DNA from: Sinomicrobium soli
GTDB taxonomy: Bacteria > Bacteroidota > Bacteroidia > Flavobacteriales > Flavobacteriaceae
Assembly (NCBI RefSeq): GCF_003285545.1
Contig: NZ_QLNV01000005.1
Span: 289,914 to 353,913, forward strand
Length of the DNA: 64,000 nucleotides
Direction: 5' to 3'
In this document: positions 43,449-52,600 of the stretch, piece after piece
Layout of the letters: every line of letters begins with the position of its first letter
Position numbering within the stretch: the stretch's first letter is position 1
The notes under the pieces: generated by a model
The model's database searches: none
The model's input: the letters and a program-made list of their open reading frames with translations, nothing else
Told to the model about the DNA's origin: nothing
Program-made: the position numbers and the translations under genes

Positions 43449-45530
43449 ATGCTAAACCAGGATAAAATATCTGATGTCACATCAATAAGACCAGCCATGG
43501 AGAGTAAAATTTCATGGATAACTCAAAGAAGAAAAATGCCGGGAGTATTATTTATTCTCCTTATAGCTTTTACACAAATGCTTTCAATGCTATCTTATAG
43601 CAACAATGAAGAATTGTGTTTAAATGCCGAAAATAGCGTTAGCGGTGAGTGTGCATTGAAAGAATACACCGGATTATTAGGACAGTTTGATTTTACCTCA
43701 GGAAAAAGCCGGGTTAAACCTTCGAATGTCAAATCAGGAATTACCATTTCAAAAATAGCGATCGGCAACCTTAAATCTGTGTATACGGATGATGCCCTGA
43801 GTCTCAGTAATTGGACTGGCTTAAATGTGGGTGCAGGTAAATGGATCGGTTTTGAGATTAACAGCGTATATGGTTTTTCTTACGAGATAGATAGCGTGAC
43901 GGTAGTGATGCGGCGTTCAGACAATACCCCGGACAGAATTCGCCTGAGTTATGGCGATGACAAACAAAATTCCACTCAACACCGGGGAGTGATTACCAAG
44001 GTAGGATCTTCAACATTTAACACCTTCTCTCTGGGGGTCAACGCTGATAAAAAACCGGATCAAAACACACCCTATTACGCCATAGGAGTGCAGGCAGGAA
44101 GCAGGCAGACTATTGTCGAGTTTGACAAGATCTCAGTTTATGGCCGGATCACTGAGGTTCCGTTACCTACTTCCGGAAGCTATACGCTCCGTTTCGACCA
44201 ACCCCAACAACTTATTAAGGGATTAGGTGTAGAATTACAAAGCGACCGTTTTGGCCCTGATTATGTGAACTCCGATCCTGTCGGTGGAGTACCGTACGAA
44301 TTGGTCGACGCTGAAAAAAATCGTTTTGCCAAGGAAATGTTATCGGGGTTTCGCTATATACGACTGGCTATGGGACTATGGTTCAGAGGTCAGACCCGGG
44401 ATGGGAAAAATATAGTCGAACGATATCCCGGTCAGGCAGAAGGAATAAGCGACTTGATCCGGCGATCCGGTATAGAGGGTGTTTCCGCTGAATACTGGTC
44501 ACCTGCATCTTTCTGGAAAGAAAGCGGAAAACTACAAGGAGGGGGACCATTAAAGAGTCTGTACCCTGAGTTTTTAGACCGTTTCGGGGATGCTGTCGTA
44601 CAGGATTTACAATATCTGTCGGATCATGGCATACCGGTTAAAATGTGGGGATTACAGAATGAACCCAACAATGTGACCAATTATGCTCAAACCACATATA
44701 GTAATGAGGAGTATTATGAGACCTTCAGGAAGGTAGCGCCTAAAGTCAGAAAAGCGTATCCGGACGTTCTGATTCATGTGAATAGCCAGAGGGGACAGTA
44801 CGGGGTTGGCTCAGAATTAATTAAAAAGGACAAGGAGGCATTACAATATGTAGATGGCTGGTCCTGGCATAGGGCATATCACGTGCCGAATGCCACTTCA
44901 GACGACTTGATAGACCATCGGAAATCAATTAATCGCGGTACGGAAGGCAAACCAGTATTTAATAATGAGTTTGAATATTTTAAAAAGAAAAATCAAATGG
45001 ATACCTCACCGGAATGGCGGATGGTAAATACCCCCCAGGTGATTATGAACTGGATGACTTTTGCAGACTCGCCTACATTTTTTTGGTTACATGCCTTAAA
45101 GCCCATGAGCGATGGTAATAGCGAAGGCTTTGCATTGGGAGTATGGCGTGGTGAGCAGGAGAGTGATGCTGAAAGATTTCCCGACCTGCAAAAGGGGCAT
45201 TTTCAATATAATTGGTGGAATTGGAATGGCATAGCCGGTTTCCTGAAACATATGCCCTGGGATTCCCGACGTTACGAAGTGGAGGAGGACGAGGTGCTGT
45301 ACAACCAGCGTATTATGGCCTGGAAACGCCCGGACGGTAAATTCGTTTTTGCCCTGACCAACCGCAGCAACCGGCCATTCGAGTTTAATATCGCCATGGA
45401 CCAGATCAGAAGTTTTACGGGACACCGATACGACAAAGACACCCTGAACCAGACGCTCCCTTCGCAATCCGGAAGCGATCATAAGATAACCCTCGAACCT
45501 TGGAGTATTGAGTTCTGGGTCGAGGATTGA
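43449..45530 (+). CDS. Clan GH-A glycosidase (GH30-like), copy 2, non-lipidated
   Basis: This 693-residue protein is a tandem paralogue of the preceding gene, with the same N-terminal sandwich, barrel and C-terminal domain. The likely catalytic pair is Glu405 in WGLQNEPNNV and Glu507 in VFNNEFEYF. The lipobox Cys of copy 1 (TTNSCNNEEL) is a Ser here (LSYSNNEELC), so it is likely released or periplasmic rather than lipid-anchored. The last 282 bases are markedly more alike between copies than the rest. The start is uncertain: ATG 43449 is given, and ATG 43497 would give a shorter signal region. Different residues near the active site suggest a related but distinct cleavage site. Confidence 0.76.
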   Translation: MLNQDKISDVTSIRPAMESKISWITQRRKMPGVLFILLIAFTQMLSMLSYSNNEELCLNAENSVSGECALKEYTGLLGQFDFTSGKSRVKPSNVKSGITISKIAIGNLKSVYTDDALSLSNWTGLNVGAGKWIGFEINSVYGFSYEIDSVTVVMRRSDNTPDRIRLSYGDDKQNSTQHRGVITKVGSSTFNTFSLGVNADKKPDQNTPYYAIGVQAGSRQTIVEFDKISVYGRITEVPLPTSGSYTLRFDQPQQLIKGLGVELQSDRFGPDYVNSDPVGGVPYELVDAEKNRFAKEMLSGFRYIRLAMGLWFRGQTRDGKNIVERYPGQAEGISDLIRRSGIEGVSAEYWSPASFWKESGKLQGGGPLKSLYPEFLDRFGDAVVQDLQYLSDHGIPVKMWGLQNEPNNVTNYAQTTYSNEEYYETFRKVAPKVRKAYPDVLIHVNSQRGQYGVGSELIKKDKEALQYVDGWSWHRAYHVPNATSDDLIDHRKSINRGTEGKPVFNNEFEYFKKKNQMDTSPEWRMVNTPQVIMNWMTFADSPTFFWLHALKPMSDGNSEGFALGVWRGEQESDAERFPDLQKGHFQYNWWNWNGIAGFLKHMPWDSRRYEVEEDEVLYNQRIMAWKRPDGKFVFALTNRSNRPFEFNIAMDQIRSFTGHRYDKDTLNQTLPSQSGSDHKITLEPWSIEFWVED

Positions 45531-45612
45531 TAAGGATGACCAGATCACTATCAACAATGTAATTCTGATGATCTTTCCAGATAAATTAAGTCAAATTAAA
45601 CACATATGCAAT

Positions 45613-46569
45613 ATGAAAAAATTTATAACATTCAATAAATATAATTACACCGGCTACCTGTTTGCGCTTATGGTGATTTGCTTTTCTTCTTGTGGGGAGG
45701 AAGATGAAGGGGTGGGCGAGCGACTCGAACAATCGATGGGGCTTTATACCACATCTGCTTCACTGAATCTTGGCGATGAAATTACCATAGCTCCTAAATT
45801 TGCGCCGGGTGTGACACCCAAACGAACTTATGAATGGACGGCAGATAATCCGGATATCGTAAGTATGGTCGTGGACGAAAATTATGCGGTTACCCTTACT
45901 GCATTGTCTGAAGGAACTACAAATCTTACTATTACCTCTGCCGACGGTGTTTTGAGCAGGAGCTGTCCCGTTCGCATCTTTGACGGGAAGGCAGGAATAA
46001 ATGTCAGCTTTGGACCGGGAAGCAACGGCTCTTTTTCAGACGGCTGGAACTTGCTTTCAAGTATTTTGGATGGAGGTATGATCTCTAATCTGAAAACCAG
46101 TACAGGGTATGGTACTGGCATCGCGATAAATGTAACAGGACGGTTTAATCAAACCGGATCAACCGGTGAAAGTGAAACAGATACCGAACTGGAGATGCCA
46201 GAGCATGTTTCTTCCGGTTACTTTTTAGGGAACTCATGGACGGTTTTCCAAGGCGTGATAACCGAACAAAGTACGCTAACATTGGAAGGCCTGGACAGTG
46301 ACAAGCGCTATAATTTTTATTTTTTCGGATCTCGTGCTGCATACACAGACTACCGGTCCGCAAGATATTCGGTCAGGGGGGCAAACGAAGGTGCGGATGA
46401 CCTCAACGGATCGGGTAACAGCTCGGAGTTAGCGTATGTCACCGGAATACAACCCAATGAAAATGGAGAGATTTTTATTACCATCCAGGCGTCGGAAGAA
46501 AACTCTTCCAAACAGGGATTTTATTATCTCAATGCAATGCGTTTTGCGGTAGCGGAAGAAGTGAAATAA
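45613..46569 (+). CDS. Surface lipoprotein with Ig-like domain, probable glycan-binding protein
   Basis: This 318-residue lipoprotein (CFSSCGEE near residue 25) has a bacterial Ig-like (Big_2) domain at about 35-120 (TYEWTADNPDIVSMVVDENY then AVTLTALSEGTTNLTIT). A C-terminal beta-sandwich follows (about 125-315, with INVSFGPGSNGSFSDGWNLL and GFYYLNAMRFAV) that resembles carbohydrate-binding jelly-rolls. No catalytic residues are apparent. Its position after SusC/D and two hydrolases is where surface glycan-binding proteins usually sit. Binding is inferred, not shown. The start at 45613 begins the signal peptide; earlier in-frame codons overlap the preceding gene. Confidence 0.75.
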   Translation: MKKFITFNKYNYTGYLFALMVICFSSCGEEDEGVGERLEQSMGLYTTSASLNLGDEITIAPKFAPGVTPKRTYEWTADNPDIVSMVVDENYAVTLTALSEGTTNLTITSADGVLSRSCPVRIFDGKAGINVSFGPGSNGSFSDGWNLLSSILDGGMISNLKTSTGYGTGIAINVTGRFNQTGSTGESETDTELEMPEHVSSGYFLGNSWTVFQGVITEQSTLTLEGLDSDKRYNFYFFGSRAAYTDYRSARYSVRGANEGADDLNGSGNSSELAYVTGIQPNENGEIFITIQASEENSSKQGFYYLNAMRFAVAEEVK

Positions 46570-46612
46570 AATAAATATCCATATTTTTAATAAAGCATAA
46601 AAAAATATCAAC

Positions 46613-48145
46613 ATGCGTATACTGCTGAAGATTACTGTTTTTATTTTGAGCTGTGTCGGTTCAGCTTATGCTCAGAACGCTTCGAGGCCGAACATTGTGT
46701 TTATCGCTATTGACGACATGAACGACTGGACTGGTTTTCTAAGGGGGCATGAGCAGGCCCTGACGCCGAATATGGACGGCCTGGCGGCCAAAGGGGTCAG
46801 TTTTGTCAATGCGCATTGTGCCGCTCCGGCCTGCTCGCCCAGCCGAAATGCGATCATGCTCGGGATTCAGCCCTATCATTCCGGGCTTTACCCGTTTTAC
46901 GACAAATATTCCAAAGTTGATTCCGCGGTCAGAAACCGGTACGTTTCTCTACCGGCCCTGCTCAAGGCACATGGTTATCACACCTATGCTTCGGGGAAAA
47001 TCCACCATGGCAATGAAACCTATATGCGGGACGAGGGCAGGGAAGAGTGGACGGAACACAACTTCGAAAAGATCCGAAAGTTACCCGATCTGGTGTACGA
47101 CCGTGATGCGGGGTATATGGTCGGAGACAACAGGAAGCTGGCCTTTTGTCCCTTCAGCTCACCGAAGGAATACGACCAGGATTATCAGACGGCGCTCTAC
47201 GGTGTCAAACAGCTGGAACGGCATCACGACAAGCCGTTTTTTCTGGCTCTTGGCTTTAAGAAACCGCATTTGCCCTTTGTCGCGCCCCGCGAGTATTTCG
47301 ATATGTATCCCGACAGCATTACAGAACCTGCGATAAAAGCGGATGATTTCAAGGATATTCCGTGGGCCGGGCGAACCAATATCTCCCTGAAAGACGAGGT
47401 GCAATTTCGAAAAGACCAGGCCTGGAGCAAGGTGCGAAGGGCCTATCTTGCCTGTATTTCGTATACCGATGCCAATATCGGTAAGGTGTTGGATGCTCTC
47501 GGGGAAAGCGCGTATAAAGACAATACCATAGTGGTGTTATGGTCTGATCACGGTTATCACCTTGGGGAGAAGCAGAGCTTCCGGAAATTTAGTCTCTGGG
47601 AAGAGGCGACCCGGTCGCCGCTGATCATTTATGACCCGCGGAAAAAGAGCGGGCAGAACAGGGTTTGTAAAGAGGCGATTTCCCTTACCGATCTGTACCG
47701 CACTGTCGCCGGGCTTACGGCTACTCCCATACCGGAATACGCCGACGGGACCAGTCTTGTGCCCTGGCTGGACGATCCGCTCCGGAAGAGGGAACAGCCG
47801 GCCATCATCACCTGGGGACGCGGTAATTATGCGGTACGGACTAAAGATTGGCGTTATATCCGTTATTTTGATCATTCCGAAGAATTGTACGATCACCGCA
47901 GTGACCCCAATGAGTGGAACAACCTCGCAAAAGACCCGAACCACCAGGCGAAGCTTAAGGAACTGGCCGGTTGGTTGCCCACCCGGGAAGCCCCCCTGGT
48001 CAGGTCGGGCATAACCCTGCACAATGTGGTGGATGCTGATAAACCCGACCTGACCCGTGGTAAGAAACGGTGGGAAAAGTTGCGTACGGAGCTCCGGCTT
48101 ATTTTGGAGTTTAAATCCCGGTTATCGGGTAAAAGTCAAGAATAG
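46613..48145 (+). CDS. Formylglycine-dependent sulfatase (S1 family), secreted
   Basis: This 510-residue protein has a signal peptide ending SAYAQ and the S1 sulfatase fold. The conserved metal-binding start is NIVFIAIDDMNDW. The formylglycine motif CSPSR is at Cys74 (AAPACSPSRNA), the site converted by a maturase. Other marks are GYHTYASGKIHHGNE, IVVLWSDHGYHLGEKQSFRK and the C-terminal ELYDHRSDPNEWNNL. The combination resembles iduronate-2-sulfatase-like S1 members such as S1_7. It removes sulfate from a glycan in the periplasm. The CstA-like transporter starts 2 bases after its stop, so they are co-translated. Confidence 0.9.
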   Translation: MRILLKITVFILSCVGSAYAQNASRPNIVFIAIDDMNDWTGFLRGHEQALTPNMDGLAAKGVSFVNAHCAAPACSPSRNAIMLGIQPYHSGLYPFYDKYSKVDSAVRNRYVSLPALLKAHGYHTYASGKIHHGNETYMRDEGREEWTEHNFEKIRKLPDLVYDRDAGYMVGDNRKLAFCPFSSPKEYDQDYQTALYGVKQLERHHDKPFFLALGFKKPHLPFVAPREYFDMYPDSITEPAIKADDFKDIPWAGRTNISLKDEVQFRKDQAWSKVRRAYLACISYTDANIGKVLDALGESAYKDNTIVVLWSDHGYHLGEKQSFRKFSLWEEATRSPLIIYDPRKKSGQNRVCKEAISLTDLYRTVAGLTATPIPEYADGTSLVPWLDDPLRKREQPAIITWGRGNYAVRTKDWRYIRYFDHSEELYDHRSDPNEWNNLAKDPNHQAKLKELAGWLPTREAPLVRSGITLHNVVDADKPDLTRGKKRWEKLRTELRLILEFKSRLSGKSQE

Positions 48146-48147
48146 TC

Positions 48148-49602
48148 ATGATATCATTTCTCGTTTCGGTTGCTGTACTGGTTGCCGGTTATTTTATTTA
48201 CGGAACGCTTGTGGAAAAGGTCTTCGGGATAAAGACCGACAGGGAGACCCCTGCGGTAAAACTTCGGGATGATGTGGATTTTGTACCGCTGCCGACATGG
48301 AAAGTCTTTCTGATACAATTCCTGAACATCGCGGGACTGGGACCTATTTTCGGAGCTATTTCCGGGGCGATGTTCGGCCCGTCGGCCTTTATCTGGATCG
48401 TGTTCGGGAGTATATTTGCCGGAGGCGTACACGACTACCTTTCCGGGATGTTGTCGGTACGGCACAACGGGCTGAGCATAAGTGAAATAGTAGGGGTGTA
48501 CCTCGGGAAACACCTGAAACAGCTGATGCGGGTCTTTACCATCGTACTGCTTATTTTTGTAGGGACCGTTTTCCTGGTAGGCCCCGCGAAGATCATCGCG
48601 GAAATGTTTGAAAGTGGGTGGAGTGCAGGGGTATGGATGTTAATCATCCTGGTGTATTACCTGCTCTCCACCTTGTTGCCGATTGACAAGATGATCAGTA
48701 AAATATATCCCGTATTCGGGATGGCCATGCTTGTCATGGCTTTGGGACTTTTGACAGCGCTTTTTTCAGGAGAATACCATATTCCGGAAATAAGTGCACA
48801 TACGTTGCGCAACATGACGACAAATCCTGGGGAAACCCCGCTGTTTCCCATCATGTTTGTCACCATTGCCTGCGGGGCCATTTCGGGATTTCACGCTACC
48901 CAGTCGCCTTTAATGTCGAGATGCCTGAAGAATGAAAGAGAAGGAAAGAAGGTTTTTTTCGGGGCGATGATCACCGAAGGTGTGGTCGCCCTGATCTGGG
49001 CCGCAGCAGCCATGGCCTTTTTCGGGGGAATAAGGGAGTTGAATCTCTCCATGAGTGATCATGAAAACAATGCGGCCTGGGCTGCTAACGCCATCGCCAA
49101 TGGAATGTTGGGAAAAGTAGGAGGAATACTGGCACTCATAGGCCTGGTGGCCGCCCCGATTACCTCGGGAGATACCGCATTCCGGTCTGCCCGGATCATT
49201 TTTGCGGACATTTTTAACTATGACCAGAAACCGCTGAAAAAGCGACTTTTGGTGAGTATTCCGTTATTTGTTATAGCTTTGGTGCTCAGTAGGATAGAAT
49301 TCGGGATCATCTGGAGGTATTTTGCCTGGAGCAATCAGACCCTGGCCATGGTCGTGTTGTGGACGGTTACGGCATACCTGATGAGCAAGGGTAACAAATG
49401 GTATATAATCAGTTTTATTCCTGCAGTTTTTATGACCATGGTATGTACGACATACATATTACTGGCCTCCGAAGGCTTTCAACTGGACAATACCCTGTCT
49501 TACGGACTCGGGTGCGGTATCACATTGTTGATCTCGGGGCTCTTCTGGAATTATACCCGGAGAAAACGGATGGAATACGCAGCGGGTGAGATATTGGAAT
49601 AA
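48148..49602 (+). CDS. CstA-family inner-membrane transporter
   Basis: This 484-residue membrane protein has at least twelve hydrophobic segments and the CstA family marks NIAGLGPIFGAISGAMFGPS, GGVHDYLSGMLSVRHNG, SGFHATQSPLMSRCLKNERE and PITSGDTAFRSARIIFADIF. It is shorter than Escherichia coli CstA (about 700 residues), as in many Bacteroidota versions. Known relatives import peptides or pyruvate. It is unusual in a glycan locus and is coupled to the sulfatase by a 2-base spacing. It might import an acid or peptide product released from the substrate; that is inference. The regulator gene follows on the same strand. Confidence 0.85.
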   Translation: MISFLVSVAVLVAGYFIYGTLVEKVFGIKTDRETPAVKLRDDVDFVPLPTWKVFLIQFLNIAGLGPIFGAISGAMFGPSAFIWIVFGSIFAGGVHDYLSGMLSVRHNGLSISEIVGVYLGKHLKQLMRVFTIVLLIFVGTVFLVGPAKIIAEMFESGWSAGVWMLIILVYYLLSTLLPIDKMISKIYPVFGMAMLVMALGLLTALFSGEYHIPEISAHTLRNMTTNPGETPLFPIMFVTIACGAISGFHATQSPLMSRCLKNEREGKKVFFGAMITEGVVALIWAAAAMAFFGGIRELNLSMSDHENNAAWAANAIANGMLGKVGGILALIGLVAAPITSGDTAFRSARIIFADIFNYDQKPLKKRLLVSIPLFVIALVLSRIEFGIIWRYFAWSNQTLAMVVLWTVTAYLMSKGNKWYIISFIPAVFMTMVCTTYILLASEGFQLDNTLSYGLGCGITLLISGLFWNYTRRKRMEYAAGEILE

Positions 49603-49674
49603 AGACGATTCAAGAAAACAGTGATCATGGGAATTTCCATATTCGACATGAGCAATTACACTCCCGGAGGAGTC

Positions 49675-52600
49675 ATGAACTCCCGGCTTTTGGCCAGGGG
49701 GATGCTTTTGTTGCTGCTATGCGGCATGCTCATGGGCTTTCAGAAGCGCAATGGGAAAATGGGAGAAACAGAAGGTCCGGAATTTTCCTATATCACTTCC
49801 GAACAGGGACTGGATTCCGACGAATGTAATTTTGTCTTCGAGGATAGTGAAGGCTTTGTATGGATAGGTACCGATGGGGGGCTGTTCCGTTACGACGGGT
49901 ATGAATTGCTGAATTTTGAGCATATAGTCGGCAGTTCTGACCATAAGATCGGGAGGAACAGGTACTTCGGAATGACCGAAGGGCCTGATAAGGTGTTGTG
50001 GATCGCATCGTCACAGGGCGTTTTTTCGTATTGTAAAAAAACAGCGTCCATAGCGCTTATTCTCAAGGGAGAAAAGATATTTAACCGAACGATCTCAGGA
50101 GTCAGGATTATTATTGCCTGTGACACCTATGGAAAAATATGGATGGGAGGCACCAAGGGGGTCTTTGTATATGACCCTGAACAAAAAGGTTTTAAGCACT
50201 ATAATGCCGTAGATGGTAAATGGATGCACGGAATAAGGGATATCCTTGTCAGTGCTTCCGGCGAGGTCTGGATCGCTACCTGGGGCGACGGATTATTCCG
50301 GTATCAGCGGAAGGCTGATAAATTTGAGGCACTTAAAATTTTTACACACGGTCCGCTCAAAAGGCAACATAATACCTTAAGCGCCCTGTATGAAGATGAA
50401 GAGGGATATTTATGGGTAGGTACCTGGGGCGATGGTCTTTATAAGCTGGACATTACGAATCCGGAGTGCCCGGAAATCCTCAACTGGTATTATATCTATG
50501 GCGACAGGGGAGAATCAGTTTTACCCAGTTATATCATTTATGACATATCCGAAGATCTCCTGGGACGTATCTGGGTCGGGACACCTTTCGGGATCAGCAT
50601 ACTCGAAAAAACATTAGCGGGACAAGATTATGCCATCAAAAATTATAACTACAGTGAAGAAAATAAAAGGTTGAACAACAATGAGGTAAAAAGTATAACA
50701 AGGAGTCGTTCGGGGCTGATGTGGCTGGCTACCTACGGAGGGGGAATAAATAAGGCGGACCTGAGGAAAGACCGTTTCCCGCTTTATCATATCGTGACTA
50801 CAGACCCTTTCCGGAAAAGCCAGTCGGTATATGCCTTTACCAGGGACCCGGGCGATCGGCTGCTCCTGGGGATATACAGCCTCGGATTCGGTGTTTACGA
50901 TATGGATACCCATGTTTTTACTCCGTATACGGAAATTCCCGAATACCGGTCGTTAACAGATCTTGAGATCAATACCGTAAAAAATTTTACCTGGGATAAA
51001 AACGGTTATCTGTGGCTTGGCACGAGATATAAGGGACTGATCAGGTATGATCCAGACCAGCAGGATTATCTTGCCGTAAACAGGGATAAGGATGGCAAGA
51101 CCCTTTTCAAGGAGGTCTTCCAGGTAAGGACAGACCTGAAAAATAACCTGTGGAGCCTTACGAATAAGGGCCTTTTTCATATCGTCCAGGAAGATGATGC
51201 CGAAGATTGCCGGGCGCTGTCCTTTGCTCCCCTGCAGGCAGACTCTCTGAAACCCATAACATCGGATTTTTCGGATTTTGTCATCGACCGGGGTGGGTAT
51301 TTTTACCTGGCGACGGTCGACGGAGATCTCTGGAAATCCACAGCGAGCATTTATGAACCTGCGGAAGAACTTTGTTTTGAGAAAGTATCCAGGCCTGTAG
51401 AAAAGAACAAGTCGATCAACGCCTTGTTTGTAGACAGCAGACAACAACTATGGGTAGGGACCAACAACGGCCTGGAGATATACGACAAGAATGCCCAATC
51501 CTATAACACACATCTGCTGAGCGGGATCAATAACCTGTCGGTACACTCCATGGAAGAAGATGACCGGGGGAATCTGTTGGTCACCTCCAATAAGGGGGTT
51601 ATCTATATGAATGTAACTTCTGACGAGCTCGATCATAAGATGTTTACGACCCGGAATGGACTTCAGGCCAATTTTTTTATCAAGGATGCCATTTATAAGG
51701 ATCCGGAAGGGGGCATGTATATTGGCGGCCATCGCGGGTTTAACTATATACAACCCCTGGAGATCAAGGAGGAATTCAATCCGCCTGCCCTGACTTTTAC
51801 CCGTCTCCAGAATTCCGGCAGGACATATTTCAGTGCGGAGCGCTTTTCGAAGGACGAGCCTTTCAGTATCCCCTATGACGATAATATCATATCCATCTCG
51901 TTTACTTCCCTCGACCTGAGAGCCCCTGAAAACCTGTATTATGCCTACAGGCTGAAAGGACTGGAAGAAGACTGGAAATACGTTTCGTTCAATAACAGGA
52001 CAGCGACCTATATCAACCTGCCTCCGGGAAACTATACTTTTGAGGTAAAAGGCACGAACGGCAGTGGTCAATGGTCTCGGAATGCCATAACATTACCTGT
52101 TTATGTAGAAACGGCACCCTATCTCACCTGGTGGGCGTATGTGTTATACATCCTGGTATTCCTCAGTGTAATGACCTTGATATTTATACTTTACCTGAGG
52201 AAGACCAAGGCAAAGGAAGCCCTGAAAATAGAAAATATCGAACGGGTGAAATCGGAACGGCTGACGCAATTTAAATTGCAGTTCTTTACCAATCTGTCCC
52301 ACGAGCTCCTGACGCCGCTTTCCATTTTGATGATCCTTTCCGACCGGGACGACAAGGAGGGAAAAAAGGATTCGGAAGATAAAAAGATACTGAAACGCAA
52401 TGTGCAGAAGCTCAACAGTCATATCAAGCAGATGCTGCATTTCAGAAAGGCAGAAACGGGAAACATGGAGATCCGTGTACAGCGGTGCGACATTTCCAGG
52501 CTTATGGCGGATATAGGAGAGAACTACAAGCTGCTGGCCAGGGAGCGAGACCTCACATTCAACATGAATGTTGAAGAAGACATTACAGCGTATGCCGACG

